Origin: Roridomyces roridus
Lineage: Eukaryota; Basidiomycota; Agaricomycetes; Agaricales; Mycenaceae
Assembly (NCBI GenBank): GCA_029378245.1
Contig: JARKIF010000004.1
Coordinates: 3,038,001 to 3,102,000 of the forward strand
DNA length: 64,000 bases
Direction of reading: 5' to 3'
In this document: in pieces, positions 38,607 to 48,284 of the stretch
Layout: each line of letters opens with the position of its first letter
How positions within the stretch are numbered: position 1 is the stretch's first letter
Notes under the pieces: model-generated
Database searches by the model: none
Told to the model about the DNA's origin: nothing
The model's input: the letters and a program-made list of their open reading frames with translations, nothing else
Translations under genes and position numbers: made by a program

Positions 38607-39647
38607 TGGGTCCCTTATTTTAAAATCATTGTGAGGCACGAACGGAGGCTCCGCAGAAGACGAGTCAGTCAGCAAGCCAGAGCCTGCCCATTGTCGTCTG
38701 AAGTGTTTCCGACCTGTTTTGTACTGACACCGTCAACGGTGATCGGTGTCTGATTCCGACCAGCTTCAAGTTCTCTGCTCATGCTATCCTTTGGATGTTT
38801 TAACCGGCCTGCTTTCTCAATGGCGACGCCTACGTACCAAGAATAAAAGGACACAGAACTTGTGCCTTGAACCGCATACGCATGCAAAGGACTGGGCTCA
38901 AACTTGGCTTGCCTTCAAGTTCAAGTTCGGCGGCCCTTCGCGCTGCTGCCCACGCTGCCAGCCTGCGGCGGCCACGACACTGGATAAATCTGAGCTCCCC
39001 AAGTACTGCTCTCCACGGTCCACCGAATCCAAACCGCGGCAGCCAAGGTCTTGTGCGCCTTCTTGAATGTTCGAGAGCAAACAACAGTCTTTCAGTCTTG
39101 ATCCGCCGCGCTGGTTGACGAGGACGCAACCGTGACCCGCGGCAACTCGAACTTCAAATGAATCTAGCCAGGAGAGCTCATCCAAGTCCTCCTCTCCAGT
39201 ATTCTCGAGGGTCCTCATGGGCTATTTCCCCCTTGATGATTAGCTCTGTCCGACAGTAGTCTCCAAATATGCCATTGCCTCTACTAGGTGATCTGAACGA
39301 GTGTGTTCATAGTCATGTTACTACGGGGGTACTACCACTGCTCGGGCCCGGTGGAGTCTGGGAGATACAGCATGGCACGGCTGGAGGCTCCCACAGCCTC
39401 CCGGCTACGAAAGGAATGGTTGGGGCAGGGGATCCTTGCGAGCGGGGCGGTGGTTATAAGTACGGACTGAGTCCTTGCATGCAGGGAACCAACCGGGAAT
39501 CCGGATATTGATTTACACCATGTCTAGAATTCACAGGGGGCTGGATAAATGTGCCTGACACTGAGATTTACTGTATTCGATGAATCCTGGACGAGCGCTG
39601 GGCTCAATGTCAACTGGAACAGGAATAAAGGATGACAGAAATTTACT

Positions 39648-39961
39648 AAAAAGTGGAATCAATCTGAGGCAAAATGTGAAGGGAAAGAAGTGAGCACGTT
39701 AACCAGTAGACTAAGCTGGAGATACCCAATGAGAGGCCCCCTGTTTCATAGCCTGGCTTCCTGTCAATATCTGCTGGGAGAGGCTTTTTGGAGCCAATAT
39801 TCAGCAGATACCCAACCAATTAGGCGGAGATCAGGCTTTCAAGGGTCATGGATGCAGGAAGGAAGGAAATAAAACCCATAAAAGGGTGGCACTTATGAGA
39901 ATCGAACGCGTGATTGCTGTTTTGATTTTAATTTCATCCTCGAACCAACCGCGCTTCGTAG
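39648..39961 (-). repeat. Right arm of the 314-bp inverted repeat
   Basis: Near-identical inverted copy of 38293-38606 across a 1,041-bp spacer in which I recognise no gene. Near-identity implies a recent duplication or ongoing correction between arms. Confidence 0.85.
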
Positions 39962-40084
39962 CTATGCGTACGCAGCAGAACGCGACGAACAAGGCCACAT
40001 CTCGCTGGACTGAGGCCGCCGGGCCTCGAAGCGCTGTTGGCGGTCACGGTGTACTTCTTCACGGTTCACTTGCGGTTCACGGAG

Positions 40085-40688
40085 TAGTGATGTCAAAGTT
40101 CGGTTCGGTTCGAGTTCGGGGGCCCTTTCTCTGAACTCTGAACCTGAACTTCGGGTTCGGTTCGGCGAGATCATGAACTCCGAACCTGAACTTGGGTTCA
40201 GGTTCAGTTCGAACCTCCTGCGTTTCACCAAGGTTCAAAGCAAGTTTGGCGGCCAAATATTGTCTAAGAAACCATATAGTAGGTGTATCTAGCTCCACCA
40301 AATGCCTGCACGCCTTCTGAGCCAGTTACAAGCTCCAATTTGGTTACATAAATGGTATCACAGGTTGATCACAGGCCCATCAACTCTCGATGGCCCCATT
40401 TGCACTGGGACCAACAGTCTCAGACAAGATGCTGTGTTTCTCTACTCTGAAGGTGAGTACCGTCAAAATCTGTTCAAAAAGTTGGCAAAATCATCAGAAA
40501 ATCATCAGTAACAGTGGGCTTCGGGTTCAAGTTCGGTTCGGGTTCAAACTTCCCTGCGATGGCTGAACCTCGAACCTGAACTTCAGGTTCAGTTCGACCA
40601 TGTGCTGAATTTTGAACCTGAACTTCGCGTTCGGTTCGGTTCGGTTCGGGTTCGAACCATTTACTCGAACCGGACTTTGACAACACTA
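40085..40688. mobile_element. hAT-like MITE, 604 bp, GGTTCG-rich ends
   Basis: Terminal inverted repeats read TAGTG(A/T)TGTCAAAGT at both ends and continue into CGGTTCG with one further mismatch. The exact 8-bp target duplication TCACGGAG lies at 40077-40084 and 40689-40696. Both ends are packed with alternating GGTTCG and CGAACC motifs (about 40096-40220 and 40510-40675), so the ends are strongly self-complementary. No coding capacity. The 8-bp duplication and TAGTG terminus suit hAT. Confidence 0.85.
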
Positions 40689-40696
40689 TCACGGAG

Positions 40697-41237
40697 ACTT
40701 CCAAGTGTGGAATTGAGGGTCCTCACGAGGATGAAGTACCAGACACATTGGGTCAGTCTGGAACCAATGCGCGACGCCTCCTGCGGCGAGTCGACATCAT
40801 ATGCATCAGGGCTGTCGCGGATCATGGTGCAGTCTCACTGCGAGACACCTGGGATAACACACCAAGTTGTCTACCCTTCAGTGACTGAACTTGACAACCA
40901 ACGGCCGAGTTGCTGTTCGACTCGTGATTCGGCCTTATGTAATTGAGAGAACGAGCGCCGTAACATTTTCACTCTGCAGTGATGCCCAACGCCGACGAGC
41001 CAAGTTATTTGATTCCTTGAAAAAGCGTCCCAGCAAAACTTGAAGCTTGGAAACTCCAATTTCAGATCTCTCCGTTTTTTTCTCATTGCTTATCATCGTT
41101 CCTTAGATTCAGATTGAATTACCAGGTATAAACCCAACGTCCAAATCATCTACCTACAGTCCCATGAATTATATACAAAAGAATGGCTGGGAGGCGGCGC
41201 TCATCCCTGGTCGAAAAGCCTGTTAGGCCCTCCGAGC
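40697..41237. other. Intergenic, no gene recognised
   Basis: Nothing is supported between the MITE and the lectin gene. Confidence 0.4.
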
Positions 41238-42454
41238 TCAGAACACAGGTCTGACGACCCAATCCTGGTTGGTGTTATCAATACCACCGCGGATGATGGT
41301 GCAGTCCCACTGCTGGAGCTGGGTGCCCGGGGTGGCGTTACCGTCCGTCAAGTCGATGCACTAAAGGGGTCGTCGATAAACCTCAGCACGCATGAAGAGG
41401 AAGAAAACATACATCTTCGCCAAACGCATGCGAGTTGATTATGCCCCCAGTCGTAGCATGGTTCCAACCCTGCGAAGATCCGCCGGCACCGTCGCCGGTC
41501 GCACAAGGCGCGAGGACGAGTTTGACGCCGCTCGGGAGGGCATTACCGCCGAGAGGCTGCACGCACAGGTTAGAGCCGTCGCCGGTGCGGATGAATCCAA
41601 TGTTGGCAGGGTCGGTCCAGTTCTGGGCGGGCGAGGCGGAATTGCAGGTGTCGACAATCACGGAGGCGTTGGATTTGGAGGCAGAAGCTGCGATGCAGAG
41701 GTTGGGGAAGTGTTGGGCGGCGATGGAGAAGCTATGGATGCATTGGGTTCGCAGATCAAGACGGGAGCATGAGAATACGACGCACGATTTAGGCTGCGTG
41801 ATCTGGTTTTGCACCCATTTTTGGTTGTCGTTCGTCTCACCGGTCTGTGAAACATTAGTACATGTGCGCCACACAGAAAGTAGAGCAAAGACCCACATCG
41901 CAGGTCCAGATTTGCATCGTGGTCCCATGAGTCAAGTTCCCGTCCGTCAGATCGATACACTTGTCGGTGCCCGCCCACTGGATCTGGTCGTCCGTTCCAA
42001 TGGGAATCCAGAGTTGGTTGGTGTTGCCTCTACACAGACGGTCAGTCCCAATGTGCGTACAACCAGAGAAAAACTCACGCGGTGCAATCCCAGATCTGCA
42101 GCTCCGTCCCATCCGCGTTGACACCATCCTTGACGTCGATACACTTGCTGCCGAAGATCTGGAGCTGTCCGGCGACGCCCTTGCCTTTGGGAACGACCCA
42201 GGAAGTTGTCACGTCTGGGCTGGTGGGGAGGCAGTCGTTGAGGATGACGGGGGAGCCGTTGGTCGGGCCCGTGGCACCAATGCACAGGCCTCTGGCGGGG
42301 GGCGGGTCGGAGTAAACAGATTCGAATTGCACGGTTTGGCCGGGACTTGAGTGGTCAAAGGTCAATATTCGGACGGCGAGCGGAGAGGTAAGACAAACAG
42401 TTGGGCCGCAGCATAGGAGGAGAAAGCAAGAGCTGAGACGAAGTAAAGAGCCAT
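41238..42454 (-). CDS. Secreted ricin-B-type (beta-trefoil) lectin
   Basis: It starts at ATG 42454 with signal peptide MALYFVSALAFSSYAAAQ. Five introns of about 50 nt (near 42398, 42077, 41897, 41772 and 41412) all keep frame. The protein has two beta-trefoil units of about 140 residues. The repeats read CIDVKDG..LQIWDC, CIDLTDG..MQIWTC and, at the C-terminus, CIDLTDG..LQQWDC, each with the QxW signature; the middle repeats are more diverged. This is a carbohydrate-binding module (CBM13/ricin-B fold) without any enzymatic or toxin A-chain domain. Likely roles from family knowledge are sugar binding on the wall or in the medium, or defence against grazers. The gene stands alone and ends QDWVVRPVF. 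Confidence 0.8.
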
Positions 42455-43276
42455 TAGTGGGAGAGAGAAGAGGAAGCGGGAATGGAGACCTTCCCAGTTC
42501 TCATGAGGGCTTTTATTGACGAGACGTGACGGGGTGAGATGGCCGTTCGGCGTTGGTTTTGAATTGCTGTGTGTGCACGCGCGTACGCCGTCGCCAAGGC
42601 AGTGCGACAGCGATCACTGATGGCTACTCCCGTACCGGCCAGGACGGGCCGGAGCCTAGAACACTCGGTCAACCGTCGGCCTAGAGAGCACTGAACGTTC
42701 AACGCGAGTCTCGTCTTGAAGCAAAACAAAAGCTGAATGCGTGGCGTATCCTCTTCGTACACATTGAAGCCAGCTTACGTCTGACTTCTCGTTCTCGTCA
42801 AGCGTGGTCAAGCAACCAAGTTCCGTTCGAGTTCCGAACTTTCAACCCTTGGCTGTTGATCGCCATCCTCTGCCGTTCGGTGAATTATGAAACCAGGTCC
42901 ACAAGGATTCCGAATCGGAACATCCAGTCTTTCCGACCTCGCGCCCGGCCCGCTGAAACCATTCGGTCAGAGGTCACATTCCGTGGACTTTCGGAGTTCC
43001 CGCTGGGCGCCCTGGACATCTGGAATCCCACCGATTGTTCAAGTATAATAGTAGTTTGTGTGGAGGAGACATCTACTGATAGAGGGTCCAGACTTCGGTG
43101 TAAAATGTGGCCGACATTCAGTCGATGAGCCCCACCGGCAGTATGCTCTGTCGGAGAAAGTACACCGTGCTCGAGGTGATACGCTCTTCCGTTTCGTCGC
43201 ACACCCACTTAATGATATTCCACAAATACTCAAAAGTTGGACCAAACAACGCGCTGTACTTGAATATTCGATATCT
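42455..43276. other. Intergenic, no gene recognised
   Basis: Promoter side of the lectin gene and 3' side of the next gene. No supportable ORF. Confidence 0.4.
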
Positions 43277-43903
43277 CTACACAACAGACACATCCCACTT
43301 CTGGAACTCCGACCCACTGCACGCAGCAGTCCGCACTTGGCCAGTCCCATCCGCACCAGCCGGCGCACTCACATCATCCACCGCCGTATTCGCGCACTCG
43401 CTCGTAACGGAGCTCCTGATGCTACAGCTCGAACCGCCTCCAGACGCATCACACGTCTCGCACGTAAAGACAAAATCCTCGTCTTCGTCAAGTTCGCCCA
43501 CGGCGTCGAGGCACCCGAGGCTGTGGACGATTCTGCCGCTGCCTGGCACTTTGGCGTTGCGGAAGGCAAAGAGGCAGTCGGAGGATGAGAGGTCGGAGGC
43601 GAGGCTGAACGTGTACGATTCGATTCAGCTTCATACTACTGGTGAGAGAGTATTGAAAAGTTACGAGAAAACGTATCCGCCGAACCCGGTCTCGGAGAGG
43701 AACCACTGCGTTGCGGCGGGGGAGGTCTTCAAATCCACGCCGAAGAAGCCAGAAGTGTTGTTGTCGACCCAGGAGAATTGTGGGTTGGCCGACAAGCTGA
43801 CGGTATACTGCGCGCCCTCTGTGAAGGTAGCGGTACAGTCAGCCAGCGCGCGCGACGCGACGGTGGCAGCGAGGAAGAAAGAGGCGAGGGAGATTTTGAA
43901 CAT
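43277..43903 (-). CDS. Secreted Cys-containing protein, possibly beta-trefoil-like
   Basis: Exon 1 from ATG 43903 encodes a signal peptide (MFKISLASFFLAATVASRALA) and a beta-rich start. An intron of about 60 nt (GTAACT..GTTCAG, near 43605-43664) joins it in frame to SLASDLSSSDCLFAFRNAKV and a region with paired cysteines (CETCDAS, SSCSIRSSV). The end, SGSEFQKWDVSVV, resembles a QxW turn of ricin-B folds, and a lectin gene lies next door, but the resemblance is weak. About 190 residues, extracellular, function unknown. A minus-strand TATATAAGG sits about 65 nt upstream of the start. Confidence 0.6.
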
Positions 43904-44279
43904 GTTGGTGTTGGAGTTTGGTTGAACTCGAGCTTGCGCAGGATGTTTGACCGAGCGAAGGCATACCCCTTATATAGACTACGTCCCCCGGGCTTCTTTT
44001 GATCCTTCTTCCAAGCTTCGCCGTCGGAATGAAACAGATGCGGGAATGTATGACCGTGCCAAGCAGGCGATTGAATACTTGCCTCGTTCATTCCATCATG
44101 ATCAACGTCGCCCGGCCTCCGATTCCCGACGCCGTACAACCCAGACAACTGGTCTTCGTGTCTGCCGTGGAATCATTCAAACTGGCTTGGCACGGGGCAC
44201 TCGCCGAGATTTCATTCACCGTACACGAGTGGGTGATACAAGGCTCTGCGTTGAGCTTGTTGGCGAGTACGACTAACCA

Positions 44280-45809
44280 TTAAACAAGATTAAACACCCT
44301 CTCGCCAACCTTTCCCTCCCCAAAAACCGCCGACCAAGTCGTATTTCGCACAAACGAAGCATCCACCCCCGCCTCCCGCAGCGCACTCAACCCAGAAGCC
44401 AACCCGATAGAAGGCAGTTCGCCGAAAACTCGCACATGTCGAAGCCTCCCGCTCCGAGAACGAAGCATGTTGAAAAAAGGACTGGCAGGGAACGCCGAGC
44501 CTGGCGGGTACCCGTATATCAGTGTCTCGAGGTTTGGAAGTGTCCCCGCCTCGAGAGGGTTCTCGGACTCGGGAAGGGCGAGAGCCTCGAAGAGCGCCGT
44601 CTGCGTCTTCGGCCCGCCGAGTGAGGTTTCAATGAGGAGGTAAGTCAGCGTTGGGAGCGCTGCGAGTGTGGCGACGAGCGCCGGCGGGAGAGTGACGCAG
44701 GAGAGGATGAGCTTCGTTAGGGTGGAGCTCAAGGAGGAGCGGGCGATGAAGGGGAAGATGTACGGATCGAAGTCCGTGTCGCTGACGTGCAGCTCGGTCA
44801 GGTTGGGCGTGGTGAGGTTGTCGAGGAAATGGTTTTCCGTGATGATGAGACGGCGCAGGTGCGGGAGTGTGATTGGTTCGCCACTGGCTGTCGTGGTATC
44901 GCCGATGGCGCATTCGACGAGATTTGCAGCGAGGGAGAGAATGTCCCGCTGCCGCTCTGCTGGATATCGACCGCGGTAATGTGTCACTTGACTCCATGGG
45001 ACGGCGACAAAAGGAGATTCCATCCGGCTTCCTTCGCCGGAAAGAACGACCCGCCGAAGTTGCCCGGCCGTGGAGAAGACATCTGGCACGACTGTTTGCG
45101 CCGGAGAGTAGACCCAGAGTGATTCGAGGGCAGCCAAGCGGTTGTTCGTAGGCCACAACCAGCTGAGGTCAGCATTAAGCCCGATCTGCTTCAAATGGAG
45201 CGTCCGCCAGCGATGGCTCTGGGAGACAATAAGCTCCAGCACCCGGGGGTGTACGTCGTACTTTGAATTGAGGCGGTAGCAGTAGATCTGGAGCAGTGCA
45301 TCGCCAGAGCGCTGGAGCTGGGCCTCGATGATGTCGGGGGAGGTGCTCAATGGTGAAATCTCGATCGTCGACCAGAGGCTTCCATACGTTAGAGCTGCGT
45401 GCCTCCATGACCGGCAGACCTGGGCGAGGACCCATGGTGGAGCGTCGATGCTTTCTCGGCCCATCCGACGAGAACCGCGGGATAATAGCCCAAGTATCTC
45501 GCACACGAGGTCCTGGGGTAGACGACGCACTGTAGAGACGGCTGACTCGTACTGATGTACAAGGTCCGAAATCTGGTCTCGTTCCGCGATCAATCGTCCC
45601 AACATGGTCTGCAGCTCGGTAATATGTGCATTGAGTGCGTCCACTTGTGCTTGACCTTCAGTTATCCGTTTCCGCAGGACAGGCATGTCGGAATCGGATG
45701 GGATCTCGTTGCTAGCCAGCAGAGTGGCCAAGTCCCGTGGCGGGGGCGAGAAGACTGTCGGTGTGGGGGTGACAGCGGTTGCGCCGCATCTCCAGCATGG
45801 TCGTGCCAT
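44280..45809 (-). CDS. F-box/LRR-like protein with N-terminal CxxC motif
   Basis: Single exon. I start at the internal Met 45809 (MARPCWRCGA) because the same CWRCGA motif begins the paralogue at 2912 and nothing upstream is conserved. Then LLASNEIPSDSDMPVLRKRI, a coiled-coil-prone helix (IHELQTMLGRLIAER-like), an F-box-like segment (VRRLPQDLVCEILGLL), W-containing repeats (WVLAQVCRSWRHAAL) and leucine-rich repeats to the stop. About 509 residues. Probably an SCF substrate receptor; target unknown. The N-terminal CxxC may bind a metal or be a localisation motif. Confidence 0.75.
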   Translation of the reverse strand: MARPCWRCGATAVTPTPTVFSPPPRDLATLLASNEIPSDSDMPVLRKRITEGQAQVDALNAHITELQTMLGRLIAERDQISDLVHQYESAVSTVRRLPQDLVCEILGLLSRGSRRMGRESIDAPPWVLAQVCRSWRHAALTYGSLWSTIEISPLSTSPDIIEAQLQRSGDALLQIYCYRLNSKYDVHPRVLELIVSQSHRWRTLHLKQIGLNADLSWLWPTNNRLAALESLWVYSPAQTVVPDVFSTAGQLRRVVLSGEGSRMESPFVAVPWSQVTHYRGRYPAERQRDILSLAANLVECAIGDTTTASGEPITLPHLRRLIITENHFLDNLTTPNLTELHVSDTDFDPYIFPFIARSSLSSTLTKLILSCVTLPPALVATLAALPTLTYLLIETSLGGPKTQTALFEALALPESENPLEAGTLPNLETLIYGYPPGSAFPASPFFNMLRSRSGRLRHVRVFGELPSIGLASGLSALREAGVDASFVRNTTWSAVFGEGKVGERVFNLV

Positions 45810-45965
45810 CGGAGGGGCGAGCGCAGAGGCAGAGTGGAAGCGGAGAGAGTGGTGGTGGAAGCTGATAAAGGTAATGGTCACGCGCCATCAATCTGCCGGG
45901 ATCACGTGTGCAGCGCGAACCGGGACAGAGGAAACCTTGGAATTCTCTTATGTGTACATGTATAG

Positions 45966-46018
45966 CGACGATTGGAGTCCAGCTTTGATACAGCTCTGAT
46001 TTTTCCCCGATTCAAAAA
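45966..46018. other. Short spacer between F-box gene and P450 pseudogene
   Basis: Nothing noted beyond the promoter region of the F-box gene. Confidence 0.3.
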
Positions 46019-47195
46019 TCACGCCCTCTTTCTGAAACAAACCATCCCACTCGCATTCGGCACCGACAGGTCCCCTTTCGCAGCCTCTGCCTCGGCCTTG
46101 ACGTCGTAGTTGAGCACCACATGGGCGAGCATCGCTTTCAACTCGGTTCTCTTCGAGGATAGGCCCAAGAAAGTGCAGTGCCGCTGCCTTGGTCTCGTCG
46201 TTGTTGATTATGAAAGGTGCGACGAAACTAGGTCCAGTGTGAGATGACTCTGAACTAAGGGGTATGGAGTTGAACTCACCGGCGTAGAAATGGCGGGTAC
46301 TTGGCGATCCGCCTGGCATTGGTGAACAAGGCAACTGTGTAGCGGATGTTGTTCCCCAGATAAGCTTGATTTCTGCCTACAATTTGGGTCAGAGGTGCAC
46401 ACGAAGAGGAACGTAGTCTCACAGAGCGGAAGGTTGACGAAGATGCGGTTACTAACGCGCGCGACGATAGCCATGCTTGTGGGCAGGACGGGCAGAGTCT
46501 TCCACTCTGCAACGGATGTTCAATCGGACACAGTGGAATCGAATGTCATCCCTCACCTGCACCGTCCAGTTGCAGAACATCATCGAACGCAGAGACAATC
46601 TCGTCTCGAACATCTGGAAAGCAGCGATGCAGGTTCCGTGTGAGGTTACCGCGGATGGCGATGTGGTGGTACGCATTGTCCGTGATTTCGGGTCCCATAG
46701 TGAACTTGGCTGGATATCATGGTCAGCACTGCGGTACTCTAATTTGATGAGGGCGAACTTTGAAGGGACTGTCGCATAGAATCATCAGAAAAACTCTGTT
46801 CGCAATCGAGGTCCGTGACGCACCTCCTCGGCTCCCTCGTGAAACGACAAAATATCGTCCGGTGCGTTGGCCACCTCGCGCACCAGCCTAGGCGAGCACA
46901 CCACAAACTTCCAGTAGTAGCGCCGCGCCAGGCGGAAGACCTTGTCCGGGTGGAGATCATAACCTCGTTGGATTATCTCTGGAGTTCCTCGCAAGTCGAC
47001 TGGGTACAGCCAAGGGAAGATGCGTGCTAGAAAGCTCGATTCGCCGACGACGGGTATCTCCTTGGAGTATCTGTGAGGCTGCGGTGCTGAGGGACAAGGA
47101 GTTATGCTCACATTGGAGTCGTAGAGCGTTTTCCGTGCACAGGCGAGGGCCACCGCAGCCACTCCAGCGCAGACGAGAAGATTCGGTGGGTCCAT
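46019..47195 (-). pseudogene. Cytochrome P450 lacking its catalytic core
   Basis: It starts at ATG 47195 with a membrane anchor and reads as a good fungal P450 through correctly spliced exons: GYDLHPDKVFRLARRYYWKF, FTMGPEITDNAYHHIAIRG, SMAIVARVSNRIFVNLPLC and FIINNDETKAAALHFLGPIL. At about 46145 the sequence jumps, in another frame, straight to the normal P450 C-terminus (ELKAMLAHVVLNYDVK.. to FRKRA and a stop). The I-helix, ExxR, PERF and heme-binding FxxGxxxC region, roughly 200 residues plus introns, are missing. An internal deletion has therefore removed the active site while leaving promoter-proximal exons and splice sites intact. It cannot bind heme. It is not closely similar to the intact P450 next door. 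Confidence 0.8.
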
Positions 47196-47789
47196 GAGCT
47201 GGCGACGTGGACGGAATGAAAGAGGAAACGCGTGGAGATTTCGCTATATGTGGGTTAACAAACGCCGGTGTGAAGCCGGGAGGAGCCGAGACCCTTTGGA
47301 GCTCTATCACCGCAGTCGTAGGAAAAGATGGACGGCGTGGGTTATCCATATATTGCACCCTACCGTCAGGTAAGAGGTCATACTCGGCAGTGAGCAGCGT
47401 TTGAGAGTCAATGTGCGGTCGTGAACCGCACAGACGTCGTGGTGGTCAAGAGGAAAGCGGTAATGATCTGCATCACGTGTACATCAGACCAAACTTGTCC
47501 AAAGCGAGAAACTGCGCTTCTCCTTGGCTTCTCCCAACAATCTCCCAAGCTTTGCCCAAGCTTCTTCCAGGTCTTTGCCCCAAACCCCCTATGCCCGACT
47601 TCTCCATGTCAAAGTCCACTCTCTACGATAGCCATGAAATTCAGCCCAGCATCTCGCCATTCGACAACCTCCTGCGATCCCGATGATCTGCGGCCCGGGC
47701 AGTGCCTTCGGGTGCTCTCACTGGGATGTTGCTCTCATGGCTGGGCGCTGAACCTCGAGATTACACACTGTGACAGCGCACGAAGGAGC
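47196..47789. other. Intergenic, no gene recognised
   Basis: Divergent promoter region of the P450 relic. No supportable ORF. Confidence 0.35.
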
Positions 47790-47985
47790 TCCTGGCGTCC
47801 GATCGGCGAGGGTATCCTCATCGGTATCGCGCTCGGCGACAGAGAGTATAATGTAGTGCGTGTCTTTCACTCGCAGAATGTCTCCGTCTAACGGGCGCTT
47901 GCAGCTCAAGCGTATTATTGCGCCTGAGCCAACCGGCAATGGAGACGTCAAAGAGCGAGTGAATTACGATTGGCAGCGACGCCCT
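47790..47985 (+). pseudogene. Fragment of a MYND-gene relative
   Basis: A segment ending DREYNV, then a GT-AG intron (GTGCGT.. to CTTGCAG), then LKRIIAPEPTGNGDVKERV parallels the intact gene at 50865-52569 (GEYNV, intron, LKRLIAHSPSGSRYIKDVF). Only this piece is recognisable; the rest of the gene, including the zinc finger, is absent. It looks like debris of a tandem duplication now separated by the P450 gene. Confidence 0.5.
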
Positions 47986-48284
47986 GGCTGGTTCTGTGTA
48001 CCACACAGTGATATCAGGCTTTTCGCTTGCTTACTCGGAGGCTGCTCCTTTCCGTCTGACATGCGCGCTTCTCGTTTTGCTAAGGTATTGGCATCCCCTC
48101 TGAGACTTGCCCGCTCTGTATCCGGATAACTTTCGTTCTGGAACGCCAAATGTGCTTCCTCCTCGGAAGCTGGAGCTTGCCCCTGTGGACGTGTTTCTGA
48201 TACTCCGGACTCGGCTCTGAACCCACCTATTTAACCCCGAAACAAGAATCCCGAGCTAAAGGTGCCCTTCTTCTCAACTCCATC

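Noticed and set aside
40096..40675. GGTTCG blocks as a satellite or tRNA T-arm cluster
   Set aside because: They lie wholly inside an element with clear inverted ends and an 8-bp target duplication, so they are subterminal repeats.
41238..42454. Ricin-like toxin
   Set aside because: Only carbohydrate-binding beta-trefoil repeats are present; there is no catalytic A-chain domain.
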